Notes: a model not told the origin generated them from the letters alone. Shown: positions 7,594 through 16,370, counted from the stretch's first letter. The stretch: 64,000 nucleotides of DNA from Fibrobacter sp. UWB15 (GCF_900177705.1 NZ_FXBA01000003.1:62001-126000), one strand, 5' to 3'. Numbers and translations are program-made.

Positions 7594-9732
7594 ATGAGAA
7601 AGCTGTTTGCCGCATTTTGCCTAATGTCCATGCCGGTCCTCGCACAGGTCGGCATCGTAAGGTCTACCAGCGGCATTCATGCACCTTCGGCAAAGACGAA
7701 TCCTCAAGGCAACCTGTACATTTCGGGCGCCTTCGAAATGGCTAGCGACGGAAACACCTTGAGCATGAACGACGGCTATACCGATTCTAAAGGAAACTTT
7801 ACCGAACTCGACAACAACACGCCTTCTAACGACGAAACCTTTTTCGTGAGTTTTGCGGTCTTGGACAACCTGGAACTCGGATTTTCGCTACCGGTCCACT
7901 ACGAAGGCAAAATCAACAATACGGACTTGGATGGAATCGGTCTCGGAGACCTGCAATTTTCTGCCAAGGGCTCTATCCCTGTAAACGAATGGTTCAATCT
8001 GGGACTCAGCGGTGAAATCCTGTTCCCCACGGGGTCCACAAAAAAAGGCTTCCGCCCGAGACACCGCTGGTATATCAAGAGCGACAACGACGCCTACGCA
8101 TTCACCGCGAACAACGCGGCCACCAACATCAATGTCCACTTTTCGTTCGACTGGAGACATTACCTGGTTTTCAACGGCTACACCGGCATCTTGAACGATC
8201 TCCAGGATAAGGACAAGTATTTCCTCTGGGGTGCAGGCGTCAACGTTTTCCCCGAAAAAACCATCACCCTCATTCTCGAAGCATCTGGCGAAACCCCCTT
8301 CCGTTCAACCCGCTGGGGCGACCATTTCTTGAACAGCCCCTTCAGAATCACCCCCGGTCTGCGAGTCAATCTCCCCCGTCAAAGCTACCTGACCATTTCG
8401 GGTGATATCGGCTTCCATTACTTCAAGGAGCTGGACACCGAAGACGCCTTGCAAGTCAACCTGAAATCCGGAAAAGAAAACATCTTTTATCCCATGGCAG
8501 GTTCACCGGAACTGGGAATCGCCATTACCTTGAGCAAGATTTTCGACTTTAGCTGGAGCGACGACGACCACGACGGCGTTATCGACCGCAAGGACATGTG
8601 CCCCAACACCATCAGGGGACAAGTGGTCAACCCCCGCGGATGCCCCGTGGACGAAGACTTGGACGGCGTTCTGAACATTGTTGACCTATGCCCCGCTACC
8701 CCGATGGGACTGGTGGTAGACTACAACGGCTGCCCCTTGGACCAGGATAGCGACGGCGTGGCAGACTACTTGGACAAATGCCCCAATACCACTGCAGGCT
8801 TCGCCGTAGATTCCATCGGCTGTACACTGGACACCGATGGCGACGGAATAGACGACAACAACGACAAGTGTAACGATTCGCCGAAAAACGAGCACGTGGG
8901 CAAAGACGGCTGCCCCCTGGATCAGGACCACGACGGCATTACCAACGACTTGGACCAATGCCCCGACACGCCCGAAGGCATCTCTATTGACAAGCACGGT
9001 TGCCCGCTGGACTTCGATGGCGACGGCGTCCCTGACGATTTGGACAAATGCCCCAACAGTAAGCTCGGCGAACAAGTCGGCGAATCGGGCTGCCACTTGG
9101 ATACCGATAAAGACGGTGTTCCCGACACCAAGGACGAATGTGCCGACACTCCCGAAGGCGTCTTGGTCAATATTCTCGGTTGCCGCATAGACCAAGACGG
9201 TGACGGAATCTTTGACGAAGAAGACAAGTGCCCGGGCACCCCCGAAGGTGCCCCCACCGACAGCTTGGGCTGCCCGCTGGATTCTGACGGTGACGGTATT
9301 GCCGACTGGGCCGACCTGTGCCCCGGCACCCAAGACCAAGCAATCATCGACGATTCTGGCTGCCCCACCAACCCCAGACAGAACTTCAACGTATTCGCCA
9401 AGCAAATCCACTTCAAGGGCCACGACACGCTGCTGGTGAATTCCAGCTACACCGCCTTGAACGACATCGTACACCACATGCGGCAATTCCCCGTGAATCT
9501 GGAAATCCAGTGCGCCGCCAGCGATGCCTCCGGCGAAAACGCCAACCGCATTTCTAACGAACGTGCCCAGTTCATTTACAACTACCTGGTAAAGAAAGGC
9601 ATCAGCAAAGACCGCCTCAAATTCCAGGGATTCGGCAAGAAACTGCCCCCTACCCTTATCCAGAAGAACGGCAGCACTGACGCGGTTAGATTTGTTCCTA
9701 GTAGGCAGTGGGATGTAGACAGTAGGAAGTAG
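7594..9732 (+). CDS. OmpA-family outer-membrane protein with thrombospondin type-3 repeats
   Basis: 712 residues: signal peptide (MRKLFAAFCLMSMPVLAQ), an N-terminal beta-barrel-like domain (to about residue 320), nine calcium-binding thrombospondin type-3 repeats (DHDGVID, DLDGVLN, DSDGVAD, DGDGIDD, DHDGITN, DGDGVPD, DKDGVPD, DGDGIFD, DGDGIAD, with paired Cys), and a C-terminal OmpA peptidoglycan-association domain (NVFAKQIHF; RISNERAQFIYNYLVKKGI). The usual GHTD of the OmpA motif reads AASD, keeping only the Asp. The last residues (about RQWDVDSRK) are encoded by heptamer repeats at 9701-9738. It probably links the outer membrane to the cell wall. Confidence 0.9.
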   Translation: MRKLFAAFCLMSMPVLAQVGIVRSTSGIHAPSAKTNPQGNLYISGAFEMASDGNTLSMNDGYTDSKGNFTELDNNTPSNDETFFVSFAVLDNLELGFSLPVHYEGKINNTDLDGIGLGDLQFSAKGSIPVNEWFNLGLSGEILFPTGSTKKGFRPRHRWYIKSDNDAYAFTANNAATNINVHFSFDWRHYLVFNGYTGILNDLQDKDKYFLWGAGVNVFPEKTITLILEASGETPFRSTRWGDHFLNSPFRITPGLRVNLPRQSYLTISGDIGFHYFKELDTEDALQVNLKSGKENIFYPMAGSPELGIAITLSKIFDFSWSDDDHDGVIDRKDMCPNTIRGQVVNPRGCPVDEDLDGVLNIVDLCPATPMGLVVDYNGCPLDQDSDGVADYLDKCPNTTAGFAVDSIGCTLDTDGDGIDDNNDKCNDSPKNEHVGKDGCPLDQDHDGITNDLDQCPDTPEGISIDKHGCPLDFDGDGVPDDLDKCPNSKLGEQVGESGCHLDTDKDGVPDTKDECADTPEGVLVNILGCRIDQDGDGIFDEEDKCPGTPEGAPTDSLGCPLDSDGDGIADWADLCPGTQDQAIIDDSGCPTNPRQNFNVFAKQIHFKGHDTLLVNSSYTALNDIVHHMRQFPVNLEIQCAASDASGENANRISNERAQFIYNYLVKKGISKDRLKFQGFGKKLPPTLIQKNGSTDAVRFVPSRQWDVDSRK

Positions 9733-9738
9733 GAAGTA
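9701..9738 (+). repeat. Heptamer repeat, GTAGGAA family (5 units)
   Basis: Consecutive 7-mers GTAGGCA, GTGGGAT, GTAGACA, GTAGGAA, GTAGGAA, GTA. They cover the last coding codons and stop of the OmpA gene. Same family as the repeats at 16256, 26333 and 40419. Confidence 0.85.
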
Positions 9739-9745
9739 TTTTTTC

Positions 9746-9753
9746 TATATTTG
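9746..9753 (+). promoter_or_regulatory. Candidate -7 promoter box (TATATTTG) of slyD
   Basis: Exact match to TAnnTTTG, 28 bases before the ATG at 9782. Here there is room for a short leader with an AAGGA ribosome-binding site (9771-9775), unlike most other copies in the window. Confidence 0.5.
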
Positions 9754-9781
9754 AACTTCCTCTAACAAAAAAGGATTTTCT

Positions 9782-10399
9782 ATGAAGATAGCCGACAAGA
9801 CTGTTGTCCAGATGCACTACACCCTGACCTCCGACGAAGGCAAGGTCATTGATTCTTCCGAAGGCCGCGAACCGCTGCAGTACATTCAGGGCGCTCACAT
9901 GATCGTGGTCGGTCTCGAAAAGGCCATGGTCGGCCACGAAGTCGGTGACAAGTTCGACGTCAAGGTGATTCCGTCCGAAGGCTACGGCGAATACAACGAA
10001 GAAATGACCCAGGAAGTCCCGCTGGACGTTTTCCAGGGTGTCGACAAGGTGGTCGAAGGCATGATGTTCTATGCACAGACTCCGGCCGGCCCGATGCCGA
10101 TCCGCGTGAAGTCCGTTTCTGAAAAGACCGCCGTGATCGACGCTAACCACGAACTCGCCGGCCAGAACCTGAACTTCGCTATCGAAGTCGTTTCTGTGCG
10201 CAAAGCCACCGAAGAAGAACTCAATCCGCAAGGTCACCACTGCTGCTGCGGAGGCAAAGGCGAAGGCGATCACGAATGCAAATGCGGCGAAGAAGGCCAC
10301 GAATGCGAATGTGGCGGAGAAGGCCATGGTCACAAGGAAAACTGCGACGGCAACGGCGGCTGCGGCTGCCCCAACCACGACAAGCACCACGGCAAGTAA
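9782..10399 (+). CDS. slyD: FKBP-type peptidyl-prolyl isomerase, SlyD family
   Basis: 205-residue cytoplasmic prolyl isomerase and metallochaperone. Residues 1-145 match the SlyD FKBP domain with its insert-in-flap (TVVQMHYTLTSDEGKVIDSS, GLEKAMVGHEVGDKF, VIDANHELAGQNLNFAIEV). The C-terminal 50 residues are rich in Cys and His (HHCCCGG, HECKCGEEGHECECGG, GCGCPNHDKHHGK), the nickel/zinc-binding tail of SlyD that serves hydrogenase maturation in enterobacteria. Start chosen for the AAGGA seven bases upstream. A terminator follows at 10424. Confidence 0.95.
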   Translation: MKIADKTVVQMHYTLTSDEGKVIDSSEGREPLQYIQGAHMIVVGLEKAMVGHEVGDKFDVKVIPSEGYGEYNEEMTQEVPLDVFQGVDKVVEGMMFYAQTPAGPMPIRVKSVSEKTAVIDANHELAGQNLNFAIEVVSVRKATEEELNPQGHHCCCGGKGEGDHECKCGEEGHECECGGEGHGHKENCDGNGGCGCPNHDKHHGK

Positions 10400-10423
10400 C
10401 GGTCAAGACGTCTAAGTAACTTA

Positions 10424-10456
10424 AAACGCCCCGCTAGATGCGGAGCGTTTTTTTTA
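10424..10456 (+). terminator. Rho-independent terminator after slyD
   Basis: AAACGCCCCGC and GCGGAGCGTTT pair with one mismatch around a TAGAT loop, followed by a run of T. It lies between convergent genes and may work in both directions. Confidence 0.8.
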
Positions 10457-10478
10457 TTCCCGGGGCAAAGCCCTACTT

Positions 10479-11660
10479 TTACTCGTACTGCGGGAGTTCC
10501 CATTCCGTAGGAACGGGAGCGGAGTCGTTATGCTTGTAAGTGAAGCCCTTTTCCGGGTCCAGCTTTTCAACAGCACCTTTCACGGCAGACTTACACTTGC
10601 TGCCATCAGCATAAACAGTGCAGCTCTTGTTCATAAGAATCAACTGATCGCCAAACACGGCCCATACGCCGGACCTCTTTCCCTGAGGCACCTTGCTCAA
10701 GGTCCACTCTAAAGTATAATCGCCATTGCTGTCGAGGGAAAGCGCCCACTTGGTGTCTTCATCATAGGCCACCCAGCTACCCGCCAATTTTTCGCCATCT
10801 ACTTCCTTGGTGTCAAGTTCGGCCTTCGTGCATTCCAACGTGCTTCCCGCCTGAATGGACAGTTTAAATTTCTTGCTCAGAGATGCCATAACAAGGGAAT
10901 AGGCTTCCGATTCAAAAAGTTCAGTCACCATCAGCAAGTAACCGCGCTGGATATCGTAGGAGCCAGCCGACCACGTCGTGGAATCACCGACTTTTTCTTC
11001 GACGATATAGCTATCCTTGTAGAAGGAATACACCTGTTCCAGTTTTTCGCTTTCATTCTTGCAGGTAAGTTTAGTTCCATGCAATTCGTTGGCGTCCGAA
11101 ATATCGTTGCGGTCAACGTCTACAGGAGACTTCTTGACATCCTTGTAGTCGCCATCATTGATAGATACCTGCAGTTGGTCTTTTTCGTTGACGATAAACT
11201 TGAGCGTAGCGGTCTTTTCTATGAAATCCTGCATTTCGTCTGCACTCTTCGAGTCAGACCCCATAAAGGATCCGTTATCGGTACTTACCTTAATCACGCC
11301 GCCCTTGAAATCCGAATGAACTGCAATCACAGCCATCGACGAGGCATCCTGAATCCACAGGGAGAACACGCCCTGCTTGTTCCCCGAAGCGAAGTACAGC
11401 TCGGTGCCAAACATTTCGCCGAGAGTCATGTTCTTTTCCAAGTCATCCAGGGTAGCGGCGCGGGTGCCCTTGGGCACATCGACATCTTCAGATGACGACG
11501 ATTCCGTCGTCGAAGAAGAAGACTTTTCTTCGACGCTAGAAGAAGAACCGTCGTCGCCACGCTCCACGTTAGACGAATTGTCATCGCTGCCACAAGCGGC
11601 AAGCATCAAGGTCATCGCCAAAGCAGATGTACCCAATACAGAACCAACTTTAAAATTCAT
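10479..11660 (-). CDS. Hypothetical lipoprotein with Ser-rich linker
   Basis: 393 residues. Signal peptide with lipobox (LMLAACGSDD), then a Ser/Glu linker (residues about 32-62, SSSSVEEKSSSS) of the kind common in Fibrobacter surface proteins, then two similar-looking beta-rich parts: one around residues 70-190 and one around 270-385 (GSWVAYDEDTKWALSLDSNGDYTLEW; KRSGVWAVFGDQLILMNKSC) that resembles a lipocalin-like or META-type fold. Four Cys in the mature part may form disulfides. No family is recognised. A GAGG about 8 bases upstream supports the start. Confidence 0.7.
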   Translation of the reverse strand: MNFKVGSVLGTSALAMTLMLAACGSDDNSSNVERGDDGSSSSVEEKSSSSTTESSSSEDVDVPKGTRAATLDDLEKNMTLGEMFGTELYFASGNKQGVFSLWIQDASSMAVIAVHSDFKGGVIKVSTDNGSFMGSDSKSADEMQDFIEKTATLKFIVNEKDQLQVSINDGDYKDVKKSPVDVDRNDISDANELHGTKLTCKNESEKLEQVYSFYKDSYIVEEKVGDSTTWSAGSYDIQRGYLLMVTELFESEAYSLVMASLSKKFKLSIQAGSTLECTKAELDTKEVDGEKLAGSWVAYDEDTKWALSLDSNGDYTLEWTLSKVPQGKRSGVWAVFGDQLILMNKSCTVYADGSKCKSAVKGAVEKLDPEKGFTYKHNDSAPVPTEWELPQYE

Positions 11661-11750
11661 ACTTACCTCGTTTTATGAATAGGAATATAAACAAAAAAAA
11701 GGGCAATGTAAATAACTGCCGATTTTTTGTGATAAAATACGCTTTTAAAC

Positions 11751-12635
11751 TCAAATTTCTAAGGGAGAACCGGGATGATAGCCCAAATCGACCCTAGCAT
11801 TTTCGATATCGGGAGCAGCGTCGTACAAAAAACCGGCCAAGGCCTGTTCCGCCGTAACAGGTTTCCCCCCAATCCAGCTTTTGAGCGCGGCAAGCTTTTT
11901 TGCAATCCACCAGGGCATGGGAATCATCCAATGCCGCATGCCCGCCAACTTCAGGACGGCTTTTGCCATTTCCGCCAACGAAAGGACTCCTTCACCCGCC
12001 AGGACGTAAGTCTTCCCGACGGCATTTTCGGAAAGGCCCGCTAGCGCAATTCCCTTGACCAGGTCAACACTTTTGACAGGACGCTTGAGGCACTTGCCAC
12101 CACCAGGCAAGAAATACACCGGAAAGCGGCGCACATAGTTGGCATACATGTTGAATTCGATTCCGCCTCCGTAACCGACCGGATCCCCAATCACCAATGT
12201 CGGGCGCACAATAGTCCATTCTAGGCTAGACTCCTTGACACAAGACTCCCCCGCCAACTTACTTTTGCCATATTCCGTAAGTACGGGATATGTAACAGAA
12301 ATGCTAGAAACGTAAAGCAAGCGCTTTACACCGGCTTCCCGGGCGGCGGCAACCACATTCCGGGTACCATCGGTATTGATGCGTTCAAAGGCGCCCGGTT
12401 TTGTCGAAAGAAGGATAGCGGCCAGGTGGTAGACCAAATCTACACCTTCAAAGGCCTTGCGGATCGATTCGAGATCCGACACATCCCCATAAAAAACCTC
12501 CACCCCCTCGGGTAAAAACCCAGCCTGGGTATCGCCCGGGAGCACAAGCACGCGAACACACACATCACGAGCCAAAAGTTCCCGACAGAGCGCCTTCCCT
12601 ACGACGCCTGCGCCACCCGTCACCAAAGCAATCAT
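11751..12635 (-). CDS. NAD-dependent epimerase/dehydratase family protein
   Basis: 294-residue extended short-chain dehydrogenase. The N-terminal Rossmann fold carries GGAGVVGKALCREL (the GxxGxxG nucleotide-binding motif), a DVSD segment, and VYHLAAI; the catalytic Ser and YxxxK appear as VSSISVTYPVLTEYGKSKL (Tyr near 121, Lys near 125). The C-terminal part is that of sugar epimerases and 3-beta-HSD-like enzymes. The substrate cannot be told. It starts 2 bp after the stop of the DnaA-family gene and is probably in its operon, an unusual partner. Confidence 0.85.
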   Translation of the reverse strand: MIALVTGGAGVVGKALCRELLARDVCVRVLVLPGDTQAGFLPEGVEVFYGDVSDLESIRKAFEGVDLVYHLAAILLSTKPGAFERINTDGTRNVVAAAREAGVKRLLYVSSISVTYPVLTEYGKSKLAGESCVKESSLEWTIVRPTLVIGDPVGYGGGIEFNMYANYVRRFPVYFLPGGGKCLKRPVKSVDLVKGIALAGLSENAVGKTYVLAGEGVLSLAEMAKAVLKLAGMRHWMIPMPWWIAKKLAALKSWIGGKPVTAEQALAGFLYDAAPDIENARVDLGYHPGSPLEI

Positions 12636-12637
12636 TG

Positions 12638-14107
12638 CTAGGCTTCCAGCAAATAGCGGATATCCTTGACCTTGCGGGCAAGGTCTTCGTCTTTATCCAT
12701 CTGCTTTACAAGTGAACGAATCGCGGCGATAACAGAAGAGTAATCCCTGTTAAAGAATTCGCCAATATTTACAAGCGATGAGCTCGTCATTTCGCGGCAG
12801 AGGTACATCGCCACCTTGCGCGGAAGGGCTACACCTGCGTCCTGACGCTTGCTTGCAAGGGCCGTGAGTTCGCAACCGAATTCCATTGCCACGGTCTCGG
12901 AGATTCCCTTGACCGAAAGATCCTCGACGCCAGAAGTTCCCGGAGCAGCCACCAAGCGCTTGACAGCGCCCAAGTCCAGGTTTTCTTCGCAGAACTCGTT
13001 CATGGCGCGAAGTCCATTCAGCATACCCTCGATCACGCGGAAGTTTTCGCGCGGAGGAAGCGAGAGGAACCTGCAAATTTCTTCGCGGTCCTTGTCCACG
13101 AACGGAATACTCATGGACTTCTTCTGGATGAGCTTCATGCGGGTCGTCAAGTCAGGAACATCGAGGCCCACCGCTACGCAAGATTCCAGCGGAGCCAGAA
13201 GCTTTTCCGAAATGCACGGGATTTCGGAATGGCCCTTGGGACGCGCCTCGCCTTCGCGAAGCGGATTGAACTGCGACGGATGCCTGTCGCAAGAAAGCAC
13301 CACCTGCTTGCCCTGGGCACGCAAATGCTTAATCAAGATAGCAAGACGTTTCTGCGTGCTGACGCCATATTCCAGAAGCTGGACATCGTCCAAAAGCAGC
13401 ACATCGCAGTTTTCGTACTTTTCCTGGAAGGCGTAAGCAAGTTCGCGGACATTGCCGAGTTTTGCATCCAACGCCTTGCTCATGGCGGTAGCGTCTCGCA
13501 AAAATTCGTAGGCATGGCAATACACCACGCGAATCTGGGAATTGCCCTTGAGCATCTGGCCGGCAATAGACTGCAACAAGTGAGTCTTGCCGAGGCCGGA
13601 CTTGCCATATACAAAAAGCGGATTCAGAGCCGGATCGCCCGGCTTTTCGGCCACAGACTTGCAAGCTTCGCAAGCGGTAAAGTTGCAGTCGCCTTCGATA
13701 AAGTTTTCGAAGGTATAGCCGGCATACAAAGAAAGCTTGTGGCGGGGGGCACGCTTCTTGGCGGCCACACGGGCCGGGCGCACGGGCGGAAGCTTCGGGG
13801 CTGCCGGAGTCGACATCACCTGCACGTTTTTTTCGCTAGCGGCAATCGTAACCTTGAAATCTACAAAAGACGGTCCAAGGACTTCGGAAAAGGCGGTACG
13901 CAATACACCGGCGTAATGGGCAATCACCCAATCTCTGCGAAATTCATCAGGAACCGTTATCTGGGCGTAGCCGTCAAAAAATCCCTCGTATCCGACCATA
14001 TCAAGGATTTCGAGGCCCAAATAATCATTACATTCAATATGCGCACGGTCCAACACCAACTGCCAGACCGAAGATTCTGAATTCAAAAGAGCAACAGAGT
14101 TCGTCAC
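12638..14107 (-). CDS. dnaA: Divergent DnaA-family replication initiator ATPase
   Basis: 489 residues with the DnaA architecture: N-terminal domain I (1-95), linker, AAA+ domain with Walker A GKSGLGKTH (168-176) and Walker B LLLDD (237-241), sensor I region GKQVVLSCDR, and a C-terminal helix-turn-helix domain IV (VALPRKVAMYLCREM). Two key parts depart from the family. The box VII arginine-finger segment, normally like RLRSRF, reads EKLLAPLES (301-309) and has no Arg. The DnaA-box recognition motif, normally GGRDHTTV, reads NRDYSSV (453-459). An insertion of about 10-15 residues (FNPLREGEARPKGHSE) precedes box VII. The start is GTG at 14107. It could be a paralogue rather than the main initiator; no dnaN is adjacent. 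Confidence 0.78.
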   Translation of the reverse strand: MTNSVALLNSESSVWQLVLDRAHIECNDYLGLEILDMVGYEGFFDGYAQITVPDEFRRDWVIAHYAGVLRTAFSEVLGPSFVDFKVTIAASEKNVQVMSTPAAPKLPPVRPARVAAKKRAPRHKLSLYAGYTFENFIEGDCNFTACEACKSVAEKPGDPALNPLFVYGKSGLGKTHLLQSIAGQMLKGNSQIRVVYCHAYEFLRDATAMSKALDAKLGNVRELAYAFQEKYENCDVLLLDDVQLLEYGVSTQKRLAILIKHLRAQGKQVVLSCDRHPSQFNPLREGEARPKGHSEIPCISEKLLAPLESCVAVGLDVPDLTTRMKLIQKKSMSIPFVDKDREEICRFLSLPPRENFRVIEGMLNGLRAMNEFCEENLDLGAVKRLVAAPGTSGVEDLSVKGISETVAMEFGCELTALASKRQDAGVALPRKVAMYLCREMTSSSLVNIGEFFNRDYSSVIAAIRSLVKQMDKDEDLARKVKDIRYLLEA

Positions 14108-14408
14108 GTTTTACCAATCATCTAAAAAAGCATGAAAAAATTAAATAAAGCATACAACAAAATGACGCCGGCTCGTTTTTTTTTTTGAAAAGTGGCGATT
14201 TTGGTTCAAAAAACGCAAAAAATTATTTATTACCAATATTGCCCCCATTGTTACAAACAAATCACGCTTTTAGTCACTCCGCAATCAAGACAGACTCCCT
14301 ATGATTGGAACAATTTATCAACAGAAAAATTTTGAACTATGTCTTGACAAGAAAACGAACACCTTCGATGAACAAAAAAGCACCACTTTCAAAAGCATAC
14401 AAAAAAAT
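14108..14408. other. AT-rich intergenic region upstream of the DnaA-family gene
   Basis: About 300 bp without a credible reading frame, rich in A and T runs. One DnaA-box-like sequence, TTATCAACA (14307-14315 area), differs from TTATCCACA at one base. No cluster of DnaA boxes or clear 13-mer repeats is visible, so an origin is not supported; autoregulatory binding is possible. Confidence 0.4.
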
Positions 14409-14442
14409 AACTGCCCATTTTTGTCAAAAAAAGGCAGTTTTT
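14409..14442 (-). terminator. Hairpin terminator between the 144-residue gene and the DnaA-family gene
   Basis: AACTGCC (14409-14415) pairs with GGCAGTT (14433-14439), with an inner TTTTT/AAAAA extension. A- and T-runs flank both sides, so it could terminate transcription of the minus-strand gene ending at 14477. Confidence 0.65.
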
Positions 14443-14476
14443 CGTAGAAGATATTGATTGTCAAGGATTTAGCGAT

Positions 14477-14911
14477 CTATTTATTTTCGTCGACTTTCGA
14501 CTGAAGGTTTTCGATACGCTGTTCCAGCATTTTTTGAATTTCGGGCAGGAGTTTATCCTTGATGCGGTCCAGATAAAGGCACTGCAACTGGATCATGCGA
14601 TTACGGTGCCTACCGGCGTGTTCCTGAATCCAGCGGCTCACCGCCACCTGGCGATCCTGCATGCGTTCCTGCAATACCTGCTTGATATACGTTGTCTGTA
14701 CAGACATATAACGTTGCATGTTGAAGGGAAGCTTGTAGGTGCGGATAAACTGCTTGAGCAATTCCAGAAGCGACAAGTTCTGAGCCCTGCGTTCCTGAAT
14801 GAATTGCTTCAATTCTTCGCAGTGGCACTGAAAGAAAGGCATAATGGCTTTATCATCAATTTGATAAAGTTCCAGTTCGTCTTGTTTCTTTGTCGCTTCG
14901 TCGACAGCCAT
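14477..14911 (-). CDS. Hypothetical helical protein
   Basis: 144 residues from the ATG at 14911 (MAVDEATKKQDELELYQIDD). Predominantly charged and helical with a C-terminal coiled-coil-like stretch (LPEIQKMLEQRIENLQSKVD). It has no signal peptide or membrane segment, so it is probably cytoplasmic. No family is recognised. A TAAATTTA box lies about 7 bases upstream of the start and there is no Shine-Dalgarno sequence. It is followed by a hairpin terminator at 14409. Confidence 0.6.
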   Translation of the reverse strand: MAVDEATKKQDELELYQIDDKAIMPFFQCHCEELKQFIQERRAQNLSLLELLKQFIRTYKLPFNMQRYMSVQTTYIKQVLQERMQDRQVAVSRWIQEHAGRHRNRMIQLQCLYLDRIKDKLLPEIQKMLEQRIENLQSKVDENK

Positions 14912-14940
14912 ACGCAATAAATTTATAAAAAATTCAAAAT

Positions 14941-16251
14941 TTATGTGATTTCACGCACAAAAAAGGCAAAATTCGCACTAATTGAAAGATTTTTTTCATT
15001 TTCTTGTAAGAAAACAACTCCCTCCGTTCCTGGATGCAAGCGATCCACGTCTCCCCCCTTGAAATCCTTCATCGCTTTGACCTTGCAAGGAGCCATTCCC
15101 GAAGGTGTCATCAGTTCAAGAGAATCGTCTATCGAGAAGGGTGTCTTGACGTTTACGCGGCAAGAATTCGTCGCTGCATCGTAAGACAGAACCTGGGCTG
15201 CCACGCAACCACCGGGAGCTTCTTCATGTGTAGACTCGTAGTTCTGCGGCAGAGGGCCACGCAGGAATCCCGGCATGAATCCGCGACCATCCACAAAGGA
15301 AATCGCGCGACGGCTTTCGTCGGAAACCTTCACCGATTCCGTAGGCAAGCCCTGTGCAAACTGATCGGCACAAGAATCTATCGCCATACGGTAGGCACGC
15401 ACCACCTGACTCAAGTAATACACCGACTTGGTTCGACCTTCGATCTTAAAAGAATCAAGCCCCGCCGCCATCAGTTCTGGAATCACGTCGATAGCGCAAA
15501 TGTCGCGGCTGCTCATGAAGTACGTGCCCCAAGTGTCTTCGTCCAAAGCAATCGGGTCCAGTTCCGGGCGGTCAGTACGCTGCAGACTGAACTTGCCTTC
15601 ATGCTCCTGATAGTTTTCGCACTGCGGCTCCGGGTTTGCGAACAAACGATACGGCATACGGCAACTGTTATCGCAGGCACCCTGGTTTGCGTCGCGGCGA
15701 GTCACCCAGTTACTGAGCATACAACGACCGGACATCGACATACAGACCGCGCCGTGCACAAAGACTTCCAATTCCAAATCCGGCAAACGATCCTTAATTT
15801 CCAGAATCTCGGACAAACGAAGTTCACGGCTCAAAATCACACGGCTCACACCAAGATCGTGCCAGAACTTGGCCGCCAAGTAGTTCGTGGTGTTCGCCTG
15901 CACAGACAAATGGATCTCGACCTCGGGTCGCACTTCGCGAAGCCAACCCACAAAACCAGGGTCTGCCACAATCAATGCATCGGGCTTCAAGTCAATGGCG
16001 GCAAGCAAAGCCTTCTGGAAGGCCTCCACCTTCACGTTACGGGGAATCACGTTACTGGTGAGGTAAAACTTTTTACCCAAGCGGTGAGCGTATTCAATAC
16101 CTTCGGCCAAGTCGTCCAAGTTCTTGAATCCGTTTTCGCGGGCACGGAGCGAAAAGGCTGGCTGGCCCGCATAAACGGCATCGGCGCCGTAAGCGAAGGC
16201 GTACTTCATGCGAACAAGGTCGCCAGCAGGAGCAAGGAGTTCAGGTAGCAT
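14941..16251 (-). CDS. trhP: Peptidase U32 family protein, TrhP (YegQ)-like tRNA hydroxylation protein
   Basis: 436 residues from the ATG at 16251 ([15 protein letters not shown]), the normal U32 start. The U32 signature is present: [12 protein letters not shown] near residue 165, and NQGACDNSC with two of the conserved cysteines that bind an iron-sulfur cluster in this family. Length and the [17 protein letters not shown] segment fit TrhP, which forms 5-hydroxyuridine at the tRNA wobble position using prephenate, better than the longer RlhA. The apparent N-terminal extension of the reading frame (to 16377) is translated heptamer repeat and is not part of the protein. The start has no Shine-Dalgarno sequence because the repeat array ends only a few bases upstream. 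Confidence 0.85.
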   Translation of the reverse strand: MLPELLAPAGDLVRMKYAFAYGADAVYAGQPAFSLRARENGFKNLDDLAEGIEYAHRLGKKFYLTSNVIPRNVKVEAFQKALLAAIDLKPDALIVADPGFVGWLREVRPEVEIHLSVQANTTNYLAAKFWHDLGVSRVILSRELRLSEILEIKDRLPDLELEVFVHGAVCMSMSGRCMLSNWVTRRDANQGACDNSCRMPYRLFANPEPQCENYQEHEGKFSLQRTDRPELDPIALDEDTWGTYFMSSRDICAIDVIPELMAAGLDSFKIEGRTKSVYYLSQVVRAYRMAIDSCADQFAQGLPTESVKVSDESRRAISFVDGRGFMPGFLRGPLPQNYESTHEEAPGGCVAAQVLSYDAATNSCRVNVKTPFSIDDSLELMTPSGMAPCKVKAMKDFKGGDVDRLHPGTEGVVFLQENEKNLSISANFAFFVREIT

Positions 16252-16255
16252 TGTA

Positions 16256-16353
16256 GTAGACAGTAGGAAGTAGGAAGTTGGAAGTAGGAAGTTGGAAGTA
16301 GGAAGTAGGAAGTAGGAAGTAGGAAGTAGGAAGTAGGAAGTTGGAAGTTGGAA
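16256..16353 (+). repeat. Heptamer repeat array, GTAGGAA family (14 units)
   Basis: One GTAGACA unit followed by 13 units of GTAGGAA or GTTGGAA in perfect 7-bp register. The array fills most of the 119-bp gap between the Wzi-like gene and the trhP-like gene. The longest copy of this family in the window. Confidence 0.95.
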
Positions 16354-16370
16354 GGGGTGTGGGATCGCAA

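Noticed and set aside
14108-14476. Replication origin
   Set aside because: Only one imperfect DnaA box, no box cluster or DNA-unwinding repeats, no dnaN or other origin-linked genes.
16256-16353. CRISPR array
   Set aside because: Repeat unit is 7 bp without spacers; it is a tandem array.
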